Below the pieces are notes generated by a model, which was given only the letters and a program-made list of their open reading frames with translations, did no database searches and had not been told where the DNA came from. A DNA stretch of 64,000 bases from Glaciecola sp964195425 (GTDB lineage: Bacteria > Pseudomonadota > Gammaproteobacteria > Enterobacterales > Alteromonadaceae): contig CAXMOM010000034.1 of the NCBI GenBank assembly GCA_964195425.1, forward strand, positions 1 through 64,000. The letters run 5' to 3'. Both the position numbers and the translations under genes were made by a program. Of the stretch, positions 63,135 through 64,000 are shown one piece after another; position 1 is the first letter of the stretch, and each line of letters starts with the position of its first letter.

Positions 63135-63569
63135 ATGAGTGAAGAAGGCGAAGGCTTAGATGATTGGGAAGCAGCAATGGCAGAACAAGCAGAATCTGAA
63201 GGTGAGAGCGATGGTGAAGCCTTTGATCCAGATGACTTAATTGCCGAGGCAGAAGCGCAAGCAGCTGGTCTTGATGAATTAACTGACGATGCAGCGCCGT
63301 TAAACAATGAAAAGAAATTGGACACTATCTTAGATATTCCTGTGACCATCTCTATGGAGGTGGGTAGAACTAATATTAGTATCCGTAGTTTACTGCAATT
63401 GAACCAAGGTTCTGTTGTTGAATTAGACCGAGTTGCCGGTGAACCACTAGATGTTTTAGTAAATGGCACGTTGATTGCTCATGGAGAGGTAGTAGTGATT
63501 AACGATAAATTTGGTATACGGTTAACGGATGTTATTAGTCAAGTCGAAAGAATTAAGAAACTTAAATAA
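63135..63569 (+). CDS. fliN: Flagellar motor switch protein FliN
   Basis: Forms the lower C ring with FliM and docks FliH. The 144-aa product has an acidic N-terminus (about 1-50, over a third Asp/Glu) and the SpoA domain (DIPVTISMEVGRTNISIRSL, SVVELDRVAGEPLDVLVNGT, IAHGEVVVINDKFGIRLTD). GAAAGGAGAT precedes ATG 63135. Confidence 0.95.
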   Translation: MSEEGEGLDDWEAAMAEQAESEGESDGEAFDPDDLIAEAEAQAAGLDELTDDAAPLNNEKKLDTILDIPVTISMEVGRTNISIRSLLQLNQGSVVELDRVAGEPLDVLVNGTLIAHGEVVVINDKFGIRLTDVISQVERIKKLK

Positions 63570-64000
63570 AAAAATCTCGTCAAGCTCAGTCTTGGCGGGC
63601 CTTTCCTGCATATCCCTCTTTAGCTTCTCGTTGCCTTTACAGGCTACAACGAGTAGCCAAGGCTTAACTTCAAGCAGTTCAATACTGTCGGTTTTTCTGT
63701 CACTTCTAGTCGTAATCGCCATTATTTTTGCGCTCGCATACGTGATGCGTCGATTTAATGTCGCTCAAACTGGCGGTGGGCAAATGCGTGTTGTCGCGAG
63801 CATGATGGCCGGCGCAAAAGAAAAAGTAATGGTAATTGAAGTTGGCGGTGAACAATACCTGCTGGGTATTACCGCGCACAATATCAATCATCTCGCAACA
63901 CTTGAAAATCCTATTCAAAAAGATAAGCAAGCTAATGCCCTCAATGCTAACCCTGGCGGAAAAGTCAATTTCCAACAAAAATTGGTTAACGCGATGGCAC
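63529..64000 (+). CDS. fliO: Flagellar biosynthetic protein FliO, cut by window end
   Basis: FliO is a membrane protein that helps assemble the FliP core of the export gate. The frame runs from ATG 63529, overlapping the fliN end by 41 bp, to the window edge (at least 157 codons). It shows a signal-like N-terminus (VLAGLSCISLFSFSLPLQA), a membrane helix (VFLSLLVVIAIIFALAYVMR) and the FliO core (VASMMAGAKEKVMVIEVGGE, YLLGITAHNI). ATG 63529 is the only ATG before the signal; a TTG at 63592 would leave a signal without a basic start. fliP should follow outside. Confidence 0.88.
   Translation, partial: MLLVKSKELRNLNKKISSSSVLAGLSCISLFSFSLPLQATTSSQGLTSSSSILSVFLSLLVVIAIIFALAYVMRRFNVAQTGGGQMRVVASMMAGAKEKVMVIEVGGEQYLLGITAHNINHLATLENPIQKDKQANALNANPGGKVNFQQKLVNAMA

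Noticed and set aside
63706..63978. 90-codon minus-strand frame at the right edge
   Set aside because: Antisense to fliO, whose membrane helix and core motifs read clearly on the plus strand.

Overview
The window looks like chromosomal DNA of a polar-flagellated marine gammaproteobacterium of the Alteromonadales type (Glaciecola/Paraglaciecola/Alteromonas-like). This rests on gene order, the FlgT/FlgP/FlrABC/FlaG gene set, fairly AT-rich DNA and consensus sigma-54 and sigma-28 sites; the genus is an inference. Two parts differ sharply: a mixed accessory region (about 1-17.2 kb) and an almost complete polar flagellar gene cluster (17.4 kb to the right edge).

Accessory region. The left edge cuts an IS30-family transposase gene. 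Next comes a PAS-PAS-GGDEF-EAL cyclic-di-GMP protein flanked by copies of a GGGGTCA-type repeat. A five-gene unit follows (4.2-11.4 kb): periplasmic adaptor, ABC ATPase, large MacB/FtsX-like permease, sigma-54-dependent response regulator and histidine kinase. A near-consensus -24/-12 site and a paired direct repeat lie upstream, so the unit probably controls itself. Debris follows: an IS91-type transposase tail, a quinone-oxidoreductase tail and an internally deleted serine hydrolase. Then come a secreted amidohydrolase, a DUF4097-like lipoprotein and a seven-repeat FG-GAP protein. A tRNA-Arg(CCU) gene closes the region.

Flagellar region. flgT is divergent from flgP; flgN-flgM-flgA face cheV-cheR; flgBCDE and flgFGHIJKL follow, each group with its own sigma-54 promoter. 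Next is a flagellin locus: two full-length flagellin genes, debris of at least one lost flagellin leader, and a third flagellin gene with two large in-frame internal deletions but an intact sigma-28 promoter. Then flaG-fliD-fliS-fliT-like, a very large Maf flagellin glycosyltransferase, pseC and pseF, the regulators flrA and flrB-flrC, and fliEFGHIJ, fliKLMNO (fliO runs off the right edge).

Regulation read from sequence follows the Vibrio/Pseudomonas scheme. FlrA and FlrBC are sigma-54 activators. GG-N10-GC sites precede flgP, flgB, flgF, flrB, fliE and fliK. TAAA-N15-G(C/T)CGATAC sigma-28 sites precede flgM, the first flagellin and the deleted flagellin. The points most worth a second look are the promoter-bearing mini-flagellin, the flrB sigma-54 promoter whose predicted start lies inside the flrA terminator hairpin, the duplicated N-terminal module of Maf beside an incomplete pse gene set, and the self-contained sigma-54 efflux unit.
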